From the NCBI RefSeq assembly GCF_014203705.1, contig NZ_JACHJR010000001.1, forward strand, positions 1,860,001 through 1,924,000: a DNA stretch of 64,000 nt, read 5' to 3'. A model generated the notes under the pieces. It saw only the letters and a list, made by a program, of their open reading frames with translations, searched no databases and had not been told where the DNA came from. Shown here piece by piece: positions 56,541 to 64,000 of the stretch. Each line of letters starts with the position of its first letter. The stretch's first letter is position 1. The stretch is from Kitasatospora gansuensis (GTDB lineage Bacteria > Actinomycetota > Actinomycetes > Streptomycetales > Streptomycetaceae). Both the position numbers and the translations under genes were made by a program.

Positions 56541-57521
56541 CTACAGCCACCCCTTCTCGCGCGCCGCCATCCCCGCCTGGAACCGCGTGGTCGCCCCCAG
56601 CTGCCGCATCAGCGTCTGCAACCGCCGCTGCGTCGTCCGCGCACTCCACCCCAGCGACCGCGCGATCGACTCGTCGGTGAGCCCCGCCGCCAGCAGCCCG
56701 AGCAGCTTGCGCTGGTCGTCCTCAGGCCCGAGCCCGTCGTCGCCGTCCCCGATCGCCGCCTGCAGCGGCACCGCCCGCTCCCACTCCGCCTCGAACAGCC
56801 CGTCCAGGGCCTGCAGCAGCGCCGACGGATGGATCACGTACGCGGCGTCCAGCACCGAGTCCCCGACGCTGATCGGGATGATCGCCATCCGGTCGTCGGC
56901 CATCATCAGCTTCATCGGGAGCACCGGCCTGACCCGGGCCTCCTCGCCGTCCGCGACGCCGACCAGGATCTCCTTCTCCAGCCGCCCCGGCCAGGCCACC
57001 GCCTCCTTGTCGAAAACGGTCCGGAACCGCACCCCGGCCTTGAGCCGCTGCCGCTGCCGCGGCAGGTTGGCCATCGGGTCCTGGATGTACGGCGGGCAGT
57101 CGAAGCCGCGGACCTGGTACTGGGCCGTCTCGACCAGGTGCTCCAGCCGCTGGGCGATCGCCTCACCACCCGTCAGGACCTCGACCGAGTGCGCGGGGTC
57201 GGTGAACCGGGAGGCCTCCCGGAAGGCGTCCATCAGGCGGTGCATCTCGGCCCGGGCGCTGCGCAGCTGGGCCTCGCGGTGGCCGATCAGGGTGCCGATG
57301 GCCACGTCGGGGGCGACCGCGAGGTAGCGCTCCCGGTCCACCGGGGCGCGGGTGATCATGCCCTGCTCGGCCAGCCGGTCGAGCGCGGCATGGCCCTGTT
57401 GCAGTGTCAGGCCGCACTGCGTGGCGATCTCGTCCGCCGTCGACTGCGGCGCTATCACCAGAGCCGCGTACACCTGACCGTCTGGCCTTCCCAGGCCGAG
57501 CACGCCGAATGAGTCCAGCAC
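56541..57521 (-). CDS. TrmB/LuxR-type transcriptional regulator
   Basis: A 326-residue regulator from GTG 57521 (GGAAGG seven bases upstream). N-terminal winged helix of the TrmB type (QVYAALVIAPQSTADEIATQCGLTLQQGHAALDRLAEQGMI in part), a middle sensor region (residues about 90-250), and a C-terminal LuxR helix-turn-helix (LLGLLAAGLTDESIARSLGWSARTTQRRLQTLMRQLGA in part). This two-HTH architecture is common in streptomycetes. Its target is unknown; DUF952 and rluB flank it. Confidence 0.88.
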   Translation of the reverse strand: MLDSFGVLGLGRPDGQVYAALVIAPQSTADEIATQCGLTLQQGHAALDRLAEQGMITRAPVDRERYLAVAPDVAIGTLIGHREAQLRSARAEMHRLMDAFREASRFTDPAHSVEVLTGGEAIAQRLEHLVETAQYQVRGFDCPPYIQDPMANLPRQRQRLKAGVRFRTVFDKEAVAWPGRLEKEILVGVADGEEARVRPVLPMKLMMADDRMAIIPISVGDSVLDAAYVIHPSALLQALDGLFEAEWERAVPLQAAIGDGDDGLGPEDDQRKLLGLLAAGLTDESIARSLGWSARTTQRRLQTLMRQLGATTRFQAGMAAREKGWL

Positions 57522-57673
57522 CTTGTTCCCTTCCCCCAGCGGCTGCCCTGCGCCACCGCCCCTGGTGGCGCAGATCCGCCATTCGGCGCACCGCTGTCCG
57601 CTGGCCATCCTCCGCCACGGATCCCTGACCTGACAAGCCGGATGTGCGCACCCTCACGCAACTCCGCCGGACG

Positions 57674-57713
57674 CCGGAGGGCCTCCCCGCCATGTGACGG
57701 GGAGGCCCTCCGG
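57674..57713. terminator. Perfect hairpin after rluB
   Basis: Complementary 16-base arms (CCGGAGGGCCTCCCCG and partner) around eight bases, 12 bases after the rluB stop. Confidence 0.88.
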
Positions 57714-57725
57714 GGCGGCCGGGTG

Positions 57726-59102
57726 CTAGAGACCGACCTCGTTCATCAGCTGACCGACCTCGGGGTTGGTCAGGCGGCGCAGCCAGCCCGACTTCTGGTC
57801 GCCCAGCGCGATCGGACCGAAGTGGGTCCGGACCAGCTTCTCGACCGGGTAGCCCGCCTCGGCGAGCATCCGCCGCACGATGTGCTTGCGGCCCTCGTGC
57901 AGGGTGACCTCGACCAGGTAGTTCTTGCCGACGTTGGAGACCACCTTGAAGCTGTCGGCGCGGGCGTAGCCGTCCTCCAGCTCGATGCCCTTGGCCAGCG
58001 TCTTGCCCAGGTCCCGCGGGATCGGGCCCTGGATGGCGGCCAGGTACGTCTTGGTGACGCCGTACCGGGGGTGGGTCAGGCGGTGGGCCAGCTCACCGTG
58101 GTTGGTGAGCAGGATGATGCCCTCGGTCTCGGTGTCCAGGCGGCCCACGTGGAACAGCCGGGTCTCCCGGTTGGTCACGTAGTCGCCCAGGCACTGACGG
58201 CCGTCCGGGTCCTCCATGGTGGAGACCACGCCGGCCGGCTTGTTCAGCGCGAAGAACAGGAACGACTGGGTGGCGACGGTCAGGCCGTCCACCTTGATCT
58301 CGTCGGTCTCCGGCTGGACCCGCTTGCCCTGCTCGGTGACCAGCTGGCCGTTGACCATCACCCGGCCCTGCTCGATCAGCTCCTCGCAGGCCCGCCGGCT
58401 GCCCATGCCCGCCCGCGCCAGCACCTTCTGCAGGCGCTCGCCCTCGGCGTTGCCGCCCTGTACGCCCTGGCCCTGCTCGTGCCGGGCCAGCACCGCGTCC
58501 TCGATCTTGCCCTGGAGCTCGCGGGTCCGCTGCGGCTGACGCCGCGGGTCGCCCGGGGCACCCTGGCCCTCACGCCGCGGCCGGGGAGCCGGGCTGGGCT
58601 TGCGGGCGGCGCTGCCACGGTTCGGGTACGCGTGCGGGCCGCCACCGAACTCGGGGCGGTCGTACTTGCGCTCCTCCGGGCGGAGCGGACGGTCCGGGTA
58701 CTGCCGATCGTCGCGACGGTCGTCCCGACGGCCGCCACTGTTCGAGGCGCCACCGTACGAGCTGCCGCCACTGCGGCCGCCGCCGTACGACGAACCGCCG
58801 CGGGAGTCACCACCGCGCGAGTCGCCACCGCGGCCACCGCCGAAGGAGCCGCCACCGCCGCCACGCCCGTCCCGGCTCCCGCCGTAGGACGAACCGCCGC
58901 GGGAGTCGCCACCACGGCCACCGCCCCCGCCGCCGCCGAAGGAGCCGCCGCCGCTGCGACCGCCACCGGAGGCGCCGCCGCTCCGGCCGCCGCCGTACGA
59001 CGAACCGCCGCGGGAGTCGCCGCCCCGGCCCCCGCCCTGTCCGCCACGGCCCTGGCTCCCGCCACCGCCGCTGCTGTTCCTGCCGTTGCCACTGCTACGC
59101 AT
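57726..59102 (-). CDS. rluB: 23S rRNA pseudouridine synthase RluB with RGG-rich N-terminus
   Basis: A 458-residue protein from ATG 59102. Residues 1-150 are almost only Gly, Ser, Arg, Tyr and Asp in repeats such as GGDSRGGSSYGGGRSGG; this is disordered and RNA-binding in character. Then a basic linker (residues about 150-220), an S4 domain (ERLQKVLARAGMGSRRACEELIEQGRVMVNG in part), and the RsuA-family catalytic domain with the Asp in GRLDTETEGIILLTN. KPAGVVSTM and HEGRKHIVRRML are conserved. It modifies 23S rRNA near the peptidyl-transferase centre. Gene order scpA, scpB, rluB is standard. Confidence 0.93.
   Translation of the reverse strand: MRSSGNGRNSSGGGGSQGRGGQGGGRGGDSRGGSSYGGGRSGGASGGGRSGGGSFGGGGGGGRGGDSRGGSSYGGSRDGRGGGGGSFGGGRGGDSRGGDSRGGSSYGGGRSGGSSYGGASNSGGRRDDRRDDRQYPDRPLRPEERKYDRPEFGGGPHAYPNRGSAARKPSPAPRPRREGQGAPGDPRRQPQRTRELQGKIEDAVLARHEQGQGVQGGNAEGERLQKVLARAGMGSRRACEELIEQGRVMVNGQLVTEQGKRVQPETDEIKVDGLTVATQSFLFFALNKPAGVVSTMEDPDGRQCLGDYVTNRETRLFHVGRLDTETEGIILLTNHGELAHRLTHPRYGVTKTYLAAIQGPIPRDLGKTLAKGIELEDGYARADSFKVVSNVGKNYLVEVTLHEGRKHIVRRMLAEAGYPVEKLVRTHFGPIALGDQKSGWLRRLTNPEVGQLMNEVGL
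58730..59090. repeat. Tandem Gly/Ser/Arg-coding repeats in rluB
   Basis: Degenerate tandem units (CCGCCGTACGACGAACCGCC and CGGGAGTCGCCACCGCG in variants) encode the RGG/SSYGG region. They are prone to slippage and may vary between strains. Confidence 0.8.
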
Positions 59103-59157
59103 CAAAATATCCGTACGTCGTGTTCCGTCTGGAAGTGCTCGTCGTGCCCGGCCGACC

Positions 59158-59916
59158 TCACTGCACTTCCCTGCCGTCCGCACGTGCGGCGGCGACCGCC
59201 TCCGCGATCATCGTGCCTTCGAGGGACTCCGCTTCCACGTCGTCGACCTCGGGCAGGAAGGGCGCCAGCTCCGGGAGTTCCTCCAGGCCGCGCAACCCCA
59301 TCCGTTCCAGGAAGTAGTTCGTCGTCCGATACAGGATTGCACCTGTTTCCGGCTCGGAGCCGGTCTCTTCCACCAGTCCTCGCTGTACCAGGGTACGCAT
59401 CACGCCGTCACAGTTCACACCACGGACCGCCGAGACCCGGCTGCGCGACACCGGTTGCCGGTACGCGACGACCGCCAGCGTCTCCAGCGCGGCCTGGGTG
59501 AGCCGGGCCTGCTGGCCGTCCAGGACGTACCGTTCGACGGCCGCCGCACAGTCGGCCCGGGTGTAGAACCGCCAGCCCCCGGCAACGAACCGCAGGTCGA
59601 AGCCCCTGCCCTGGGCGGTGTACTCGGCGGCCAGCTCGCGCAGCGTCCCGGCCACCTCGGCGACCGGGCGGTCCAGCACCGAGGCCAAGTGCCGCTCGGT
59701 GGCCGGTTCGTCGACCAGCAGCAGAATTGCCTCCAACTCGGCCCGCAGCGGCACCGCCGGAGGCCCGACGACCGCCTCGGTCACCTCGGCGTCCGGCTCC
59801 ACCCACTCCTGGCCGTCCTGCACCGCCCCGTAGACGGACTCCTGCCACTCCCCGGCCCGGGACTGCCCCGGGACGCCCAGCGAGCGCCTGGCGGGCCGTG
59901 ACGGCTCCTCGGTCAT
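59158..59916 (-). CDS. scpB: Segregation and condensation protein B
   Basis: A 252-residue ScpB, the double winged-helix partner of SMC-ScpA. LRAELEAILLLVDEPATERHLASVL and LAVVAYRQPVSRSRVSAVRGVNCDGVMRTLVQRGLVEE (in part) are the two wHTH units; TTNYFLERMGLRGLEELPELAPF is the conserved end. Its ATG 59916 overlaps the scpA stop (ATGA). The N-terminal 40 residues are variable. Confidence 0.95.
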   Translation of the reverse strand: MTEEPSRPARRSLGVPGQSRAGEWQESVYGAVQDGQEWVEPDAEVTEAVVGPPAVPLRAELEAILLLVDEPATERHLASVLDRPVAEVAGTLRELAAEYTAQGRGFDLRFVAGGWRFYTRADCAAAVERYVLDGQQARLTQAALETLAVVAYRQPVSRSRVSAVRGVNCDGVMRTLVQRGLVEETGSEPETGAILYRTTNYFLERMGLRGLEELPELAPFLPEVDDVEAESLEGTMIAEAVAAARADGREVQ

Positions 59917-60728
59917 GACGGCTCCTTCTCGATCGGCTCCGGCGGGCGGTCGAACTCGTCGGTGACCTCGACCAGCCGGTCGGCCTCGGCCACCCAGCGG
60001 ACGGTCAGCGCACCCAGCGCCTCGGGCTGGTCGAAGTCCAGCACCCGCTCCCGGTACAGCTCCAACAGCGCCAGGAACCGGGCCACCACCACCAGGGTGT
60101 CGTCCCCGGCATCGGCCACCAGCCGACGGAAGTCGGCCTCGCCCAGGGCCCGGAGCAGCTCCACCACCAGGGCCGCCTGCTCCCGGACGCTGACCGGCGG
60201 GGCGTGGATGTGGTCGACGTAGACCACCGGCCTGGGCTTGGGCGTCATCGCCTTCGCCGCCAGCCTGGCGAAGCCCTCCAGCCCGATGCTGATCACCACC
60301 TCGGGCAGCAGCTCGGCGTGCTGCGGCTCCAGGCCGACGGTCCGCGGCCGCTGCCGCGACTCGGCCGCCCAGCGGTCCGCCAGCACGGCGGCCACCTGCT
60401 TGTACGCCCGGTACTGCAACAGCCGGGCGAACAGCAGGTCACGGGCCTCCAGCAGGGCGAGGTCCTCCTCGTCCTCCACCTCGGCGGCGGGCAGCAGCCG
60501 GGCCGCCTTCAGGTCGAGCAGGGTGGCGGCCACCACCAGGAAGTCGGTCGCCACGTCCAGGTCCCAGTCCAGGCCCATCGCCCGGATGTGCGCCATGAAC
60601 TCGTCGGTGATCGTCGACAGCGACAGCTCGGTGATCTCCAGCTTGTGCTTGGCGATCAGCCCCAGCAGCAGGTCGAACGGCCCCTCGAAGTTCTCCAGCC
60701 GCACCTGGAAGGCGGTGTGCTCAGCCAT
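59913..60728 (-). CDS. scpA: Segregation and condensation protein A (kleisin)
   Basis: A 271-residue kleisin: FQVRLENFEGPFDLLLGLIAKHKLEITELSLSTITDEFM (in part) is the SMC-neck binding N-terminus, TDFLVVAATLLDLKAARLLP follows, and the C-terminal winged helix has VVARFLALLELYRERVLDFDQPEALGAL in part. It closes the SMC ring for chromosome segregation. ATG 60728; copy 3 of the palindromic element lies just upstream. Confidence 0.95.
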   Translation of the reverse strand: MAEHTAFQVRLENFEGPFDLLLGLIAKHKLEITELSLSTITDEFMAHIRAMGLDWDLDVATDFLVVAATLLDLKAARLLPAAEVEDEEDLALLEARDLLFARLLQYRAYKQVAAVLADRWAAESRQRPRTVGLEPQHAELLPEVVISIGLEGFARLAAKAMTPKPRPVVYVDHIHAPPVSVREQAALVVELLRALGEADFRRLVADAGDDTLVVVARFLALLELYRERVLDFDQPEALGALTVRWVAEADRLVEVTDEFDRPPEPIEKEPS

Positions 60729-60768
60729 CTACGGGTCCAGGTGTCTGCAGGGCATTCGGTTGCACTAT

Positions 60769-60883
60769 CCAGGGGCTCGGGGAACTGCGAGGAGATCTGG
60801 CGTTCGGGTCACTGCGAAAGTACCTGACCATCCACGCCGGATCACGTTCCTGGGGCTGGCGTCGCAGTTCCCCGAGCCCCTGG
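60769..60883. repeat. Palindromic intergenic element, copy 3 (inverted)
   Basis: A 115-base copy with 22-base perfect inverted ends (ending in CCAGGGGCTCGGGGAAC and complement). Its interior matches copy 1 in reverse: CACTGCGAAAGTACCTGACC is the complement of the GGTCAGGCACTTTCGCAGTG word. It lies between scpA and the RHH gene. Confidence 0.85.
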
Positions 60884-60904
60884 TGGTCCCGCCGGGCGGA
60901 AGGC

Positions 60905-61390
60905 TCAGCGCCCGCGGAGCCTGCGGACCAGGATGCTCGCCTCGCCGCGCTGCTCGAGGTCGGCGAGGACGACGGCGATCGCCTCCCGGACCACCCGGCC
61001 GCGGTCGACCGCGAGGCCGTGCTCGCCGCGGAGCACCAGCCGGGCGTGCTCGAGGTCCATCAGTTCCTCGGCGGAGACGTACACGGTGATCTTCTCGTCG
61101 TGCCGCTCCCGCCCGCTCGGGCGGCGCGGTGCCCGGCCCCGGGGGCGGGGCCGCCGGGCGGCCTCCCCCGCGGGCTCCTCAGGGGCGTGCTGACGCGGCG
61201 TCACCGTGCCCTCGGCGCCGGGAGCGCCCGGCTGGGACTCCGGCCGGGCCTGCGGGACCTCCGCCGCCGGCCCGCCCTTGTCGGTGCTCCGGGCGGTCTC
61301 CGTGCGGGGTGCCTCGGGCCGGCTGAGGGACGGCGACAGCGCCATCCCGCCGGTGGTCCGGAACAGCTCGTCGGCACCCGGGAGACTCAC
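60905..61390 (-). CDS. Ribbon-helix-helix-like partner of ParA
   Basis: A 161-residue protein from GTG 61390, overlapping the ParA stop (GTGA). Residues 1-95 are Pro/Ala/Arg-rich and disordered. The C-terminal 65 residues, EKITVYVSAEELMDLEHARLVLRG and VDRGRVVREAIAVVLADLE, have the strand-helix-helix pattern of RHH DNA-binding proteins. With ParA this could be a centromere-binding or scaffold protein. The frame upstream of 61390 is a shadow of the ParA gene. Confidence 0.8.
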   Translation of the reverse strand: MSLPGADELFRTTGGMALSPSLSRPEAPRTETARSTDKGGPAAEVPQARPESQPGAPGAEGTVTPRQHAPEEPAGEAARRPRPRGRAPRRPSGRERHDEKITVYVSAEELMDLEHARLVLRGEHGLAVDRGRVVREAIAVVLADLEQRGEASILVRRLRGR

Positions 61391-62481
61391 TCGGCGGGGC
61401 GGCACCGGTCGAGCACCTCCCTGGCGAGCTGGCGGTAGGCGGCGGCGCCGACCGAGTTGGTTGCGTACGTGGTGATCGGCTCGCCCGCCACGGTGGTCTC
61501 GGGGAACCTGACGGTCCGTCCGATCACGGTGTGGAAGACGTGCTCGCCGAACGCCTCGACCACCCGGGCCAGCACCTCGCGGCTGTGCACGGTGCGCGAG
61601 TCGTACATGGTGGCCAGGATGCCGTCGAGCCGCAGGTCGGGGTTGAGCCGCTCGCAGACCTTCTCGATGGTCTCGGTGAGCAGCGCGACCCCGCGCAGTG
61701 CGAAGAACTCGCACTCCAGCGGGACGATGACGCTGTGAGCCGCCGTCAGGGCGTTGACGGTGAGCAGGCCGAGCGAGGGCTGGCAGTCGATGATGACGAA
61801 GTCGTAGTCCGGCAGCAGCGGCTTCAACGCCCGTGCCAGCGCCGACTCGCGGGCCACCTCGCTGACCAGCTGGACCTCGGCGGCCGACAGGTCGATGTTC
61901 GAGGGCAGCAGGTCCATGCCGGGCACGGCGGTCTTCAGCAGCACCTCATCGGCCGTCAGACCCCGCTCCATCAGCAGGTTGTAGACCGTGACGTCGAGTT
62001 CCATCGGGTTGACCCCGAGACCGACCGAGAGCGCGCCCTGCGGGTCGAAGTCGACCAGCAGGACCCGGCGGCCGTACTCGGCCAGCGCGGCGCCCAGGTT
62101 GATGGTCGACGTGGTCTTGCCCACGCCGCCCTTCTGGTTGCACATCGCGATGATCTGCGCGGGGCCGTGCTCGGCCAGCGGCGCGGGGATCGGGAAATAG
62201 GGCAGCGGGCGACCAGTCGGTCCAACGCGCTCGCGGCGCTGGCGGGCTGCGTCGGGGGCCAGGGTCGCGGCGTACTCCGGGTCTGGTTCGTACTCGGCGT
62301 CCGGGTCGTCGTAGGAGCCGTACGCGAAATCGCCGTAGGCCAGGCCGTGTGACGGCAGGTCAGCCTCGTCGGCGGTGGTGGCAGGCGCGGTGTTCTGACG
62401 TGCCTCGAAGGTACGGACCGCGACCGAGTGCTCCGCCAGTCCCGGCTGACCACCCCCGGGAGCAAATGTCGACTCATTCAC
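61387..62481 (-). CDS. ParA/Soj-family ATPase
   Basis: A 364-residue Walker-type ATPase. GTG 62481 lies 11 bases after AAGGAGG. Residues 1-110 are an acidic, disordered extension (GDFAYGSYDDPDAEYEPDPEY). The deviant Walker A is NQKGGVGKTTSTINLG; A' is LLVDFDPQGALSVGLG; Walker B is FVIIDCQPSLGLLTVNAL. No ParB gene follows; the next gene is an RHH-like protein, then scpA and scpB. It is not the oriC-linked ParA and probably works with SMC or another polar process. Confidence 0.93.
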   Translation of the reverse strand: MNESTFAPGGGQPGLAEHSVAVRTFEARQNTAPATTADEADLPSHGLAYGDFAYGSYDDPDAEYEPDPEYAATLAPDAARQRRERVGPTGRPLPYFPIPAPLAEHGPAQIIAMCNQKGGVGKTTSTINLGAALAEYGRRVLLVDFDPQGALSVGLGVNPMELDVTVYNLLMERGLTADEVLLKTAVPGMDLLPSNIDLSAAEVQLVSEVARESALARALKPLLPDYDFVIIDCQPSLGLLTVNALTAAHSVIVPLECEFFALRGVALLTETIEKVCERLNPDLRLDGILATMYDSRTVHSREVLARVVEAFGEHVFHTVIGRTVRFPETTVAGEPITTYATNSVGAAAYRQLAREVLDRCRPAE

Positions 62482-62830
62482 AAGTCGTCTTACCTCCTTG
62501 GGCATCCAGGACTGTTGTCGATTCGTCAGCGTGGCAGCATGCCGACGGTTTGCGACTCTAGGCTGTCCGCGGCGTTCGCAGCAACACAATCCACGGTAGT
62601 GGGCCGGATGTGTCGGCGGTTGGACCGGTCACTGTCAAGGCTTGTGAGGCCGTACGCACCTAACGTTTCTGCGCCGGGTGACAGCGAGCACATAAATTGA
62701 CACGGTCACCCGACCATCCCGAATTGTCGACATACGCCAGTTCGAGGGGGTGTCGGGACAGACCGAAGCCCCCGGCCCGAGGGGAGCGGGCCGGGGGCGT
62801 TCAGCGGTTGCTGACGAGGGGTCAGCAGGC
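62482..62830. other. Noncoding gap upstream of ParA operon
   Basis: A 349-base gap without a gene. It must hold the ParA promoter on the minus strand; TTGCTG and TAGAGT with an 18-base spacer near 62560 (minus strand) are possible boxes but weak. The right part holds the ald terminator at 62768-62798. Confidence 0.5.
62768..62798 (-). terminator. Terminator after ald
   Basis: Complementary 12-base arms GCCCCCGGCCCG and CGGGCCGGGGGC around seven bases, 32 bases downstream of the ald stop. Confidence 0.85.
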
Positions 62831-63946
62831 TCAGGCGAGCACGCTCTCCAGCGACACCGACGGCAGGCCGAAGGCCTCGGCCACGGCGGCGTAGGTGATC
62901 TGGCCCTCGTGCACGTTCAGGCCCTTGGCCAGCGCGGCGTCGCGGCGCAGCGCGTCCTTCCAGCCCCGGTTGGCCAGCTCGACGACGTACGGCAGCGTCG
63001 CGTTGGTCAGCGCGTAGGTGGAGGTGTTCGGGACGGCGCCCGGCATGTTGGCCACGCAGTAGAAGACCGAGTTGTGGACCGGGAAGGTCGGCTCGGCGTG
63101 CGTGGTGGCGCGGGAGTCCTCGAAGCAGCCGCCCTGGTCGATCGCGATGTCGACGAGCACGGAGCCCGGCTTCATCCGGGAGACCAGCTCGTTGGTGACC
63201 AGCTTCGGGGCCTTGGCGCCCGGGATCAGCACGGCGCCGATCACCAGGTCGGCCTCGAGCACGGCGCTCTCGAGCTCGTAGGCGTTGGACATGATGGCCT
63301 TGATCTTCGTGCCGAAGATCTTGTCGGCCTCACGCAGCTTGTTGATGTCGCGGTCCAGCAGGGTCACCTCGTAGCCCATGCCGATCGCGATGGTGGCGGC
63401 GTGCCAGCCGGAGACGCCACCGCCGATGACCACGCACTTGGCCGCGTGGGTGCCGGGCACGCCGCCCGGCAGGGTGCCACGGCCGCCGGCCGGACGCATC
63501 AGGTGGTACGAGCCGACCTGCGGGGCCAGCCGGCCCGCGACCTCGGACATCGGGGCGAGCAGCGGCAGGGCGCCGTTGGCGAGCTGCACGGTCTCGTACG
63601 CGATCGCGGTGGTGCCGGAGGCGACCAGCGCGTCGGTGCCGGCCTTGTCGGCGGCCAGGTGCAGGTAGGTGAAGAGGGTCTGGCCCTTGCGCAGGCGGTG
63701 GTACTCCTGCGCGATCGGCTCCTTGACCTTCAGCAGCAGGTCGGCGGCGGCCCACACCTCGTCGGCCGTGGGGAGGATGGTGGCACCGGCGGCCACGTAC
63801 TCCTCGTTGGGGATCGAGGAGCCGAGACCGGCGTTGTCCTCGATGACGACCTCGTGTCCGTTACGGACCAGCTCATGCACGCCGGCGGGCGTGATGGCCA
63901 CGCGGTACTCGTGGTTCTTGACCTCGCGGGGGATGCCGACCTTCAC
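62831..63946 (-). CDS. ald: Alanine dehydrogenase
   Basis: A 371-residue NAD-dependent enzyme converting L-alanine to pyruvate and ammonia. GTG 63946 begins the conserved VKVGIPREVKNHEYRVAI; the upstream frame lacks support. VKEPI and TYLHLAAD carry the catalytic Lys and His, the NAD fold is VIGGGVSGWHAATIA, and Asp/Asn of VDIAIDQGGCFE and NMPGAVPNTSTYALTNATLPY close the site. The gene is transcribed toward the ParA operon with a terminator between. Confidence 0.96.
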   Translation of the reverse strand: MKVGIPREVKNHEYRVAITPAGVHELVRNGHEVVIEDNAGLGSSIPNEEYVAAGATILPTADEVWAAADLLLKVKEPIAQEYHRLRKGQTLFTYLHLAADKAGTDALVASGTTAIAYETVQLANGALPLLAPMSEVAGRLAPQVGSYHLMRPAGGRGTLPGGVPGTHAAKCVVIGGGVSGWHAATIAIGMGYEVTLLDRDINKLREADKIFGTKIKAIMSNAYELESAVLEADLVIGAVLIPGAKAPKLVTNELVSRMKPGSVLVDIAIDQGGCFEDSRATTHAEPTFPVHNSVFYCVANMPGAVPNTSTYALTNATLPYVVELANRGWKDALRRDAALAKGLNVHEGQITYAAVAEAFGLPSVSLESVLA

Positions 63947-64000
63947 GACTGAACACGTCCCTTTTGCCTCTGGGGCCCGGCCGGAGAACACCGGCGGGCA

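Noticed and set aside
58730..59090. Tandem repeats as a noncoding satellite
   Set aside because: They are in frame with rluB and encode the Gly/Ser/Arg tail.
61387..62830. oriC-proximal parAB with parS
   Set aside because: No ParB gene and no GTTTCACGTGAAAC-like site; the neighbours are scpA/scpB and ald.

Overview
The window is high-GC actinomycete chromosome, by codon use and gene content Streptomycetaceae (Streptomyces or Kitasatospora). Intergenic start signals are GGAGG-like, GTG and TTG starts are frequent, and the right end carries the core order ald / parA-like / RHH protein / scpA / scpB / rluB ... tyrA / cmk / der that I associate with Streptomyces. I saw no tRNA, rRNA, CRISPR array, transposase or integrase gene, parS site or origin.

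Region 1 (1-10.4 kb) is the right flank of a type I modular polyketide cluster. The first gene is the N-terminal part of a PKS (docking helix plus ketosynthase) that runs off the left edge. Around it are a mycofactocin-type short-chain dehydrogenase, a DHA2 drug exporter, a type II thioesterase, an acyl-CoA carboxylase beta subunit with its small epsilon subunit (extender supply), a cytochrome P450, a Tat-exported beta-propeller protein and a TetR regulator. A repeated ACCCCTA half-site precedes most of these genes, and a CTGACGGAC..TCAG palindrome occurs at both ends of the region; together they suggest cluster-specific control.

Region 2 (10.4-44.1 kb) is mixed accessory and metabolic content. 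It holds an FG-GAP secreted protein, a second-type NAD-dependent DNA ligase, a GH18 chitinase with a DasR-like site over its promoter, a YheO regulator with an aminotransferase, a MetE-like protein, an amino-acid (probably cystine) ABC transporter preceded by a leaderless 25-codon cysteine leader peptide, an orphan cytochrome b (QcrB-like) under a divergent TetR gene, an amidohydrolase/APC permease unit, an atypical lower-GC orphan gene with a duplicated 71-residue domain, a WXG100 / DUF1023 hydrolase / lipoprotein operon, and AlkB.

Region 3 (44.1-64 kb) is mostly conserved core: two adjacent Rpf-type cell-wall hydrolases with three Crp-like sites and a long leader upstream, Der, Cmk, TyrA, a tandem pair of DUF4139 proteins, a TrmB/LuxR regulator, RluB with an RGG-rich tail, ScpB/ScpA, an RHH protein with a ParA ATPase, and alanine dehydrogenase. 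Three copies of one palindromic intergenic element (about 46.9, 56.5 and 60.8 kb) are scattered through this region.
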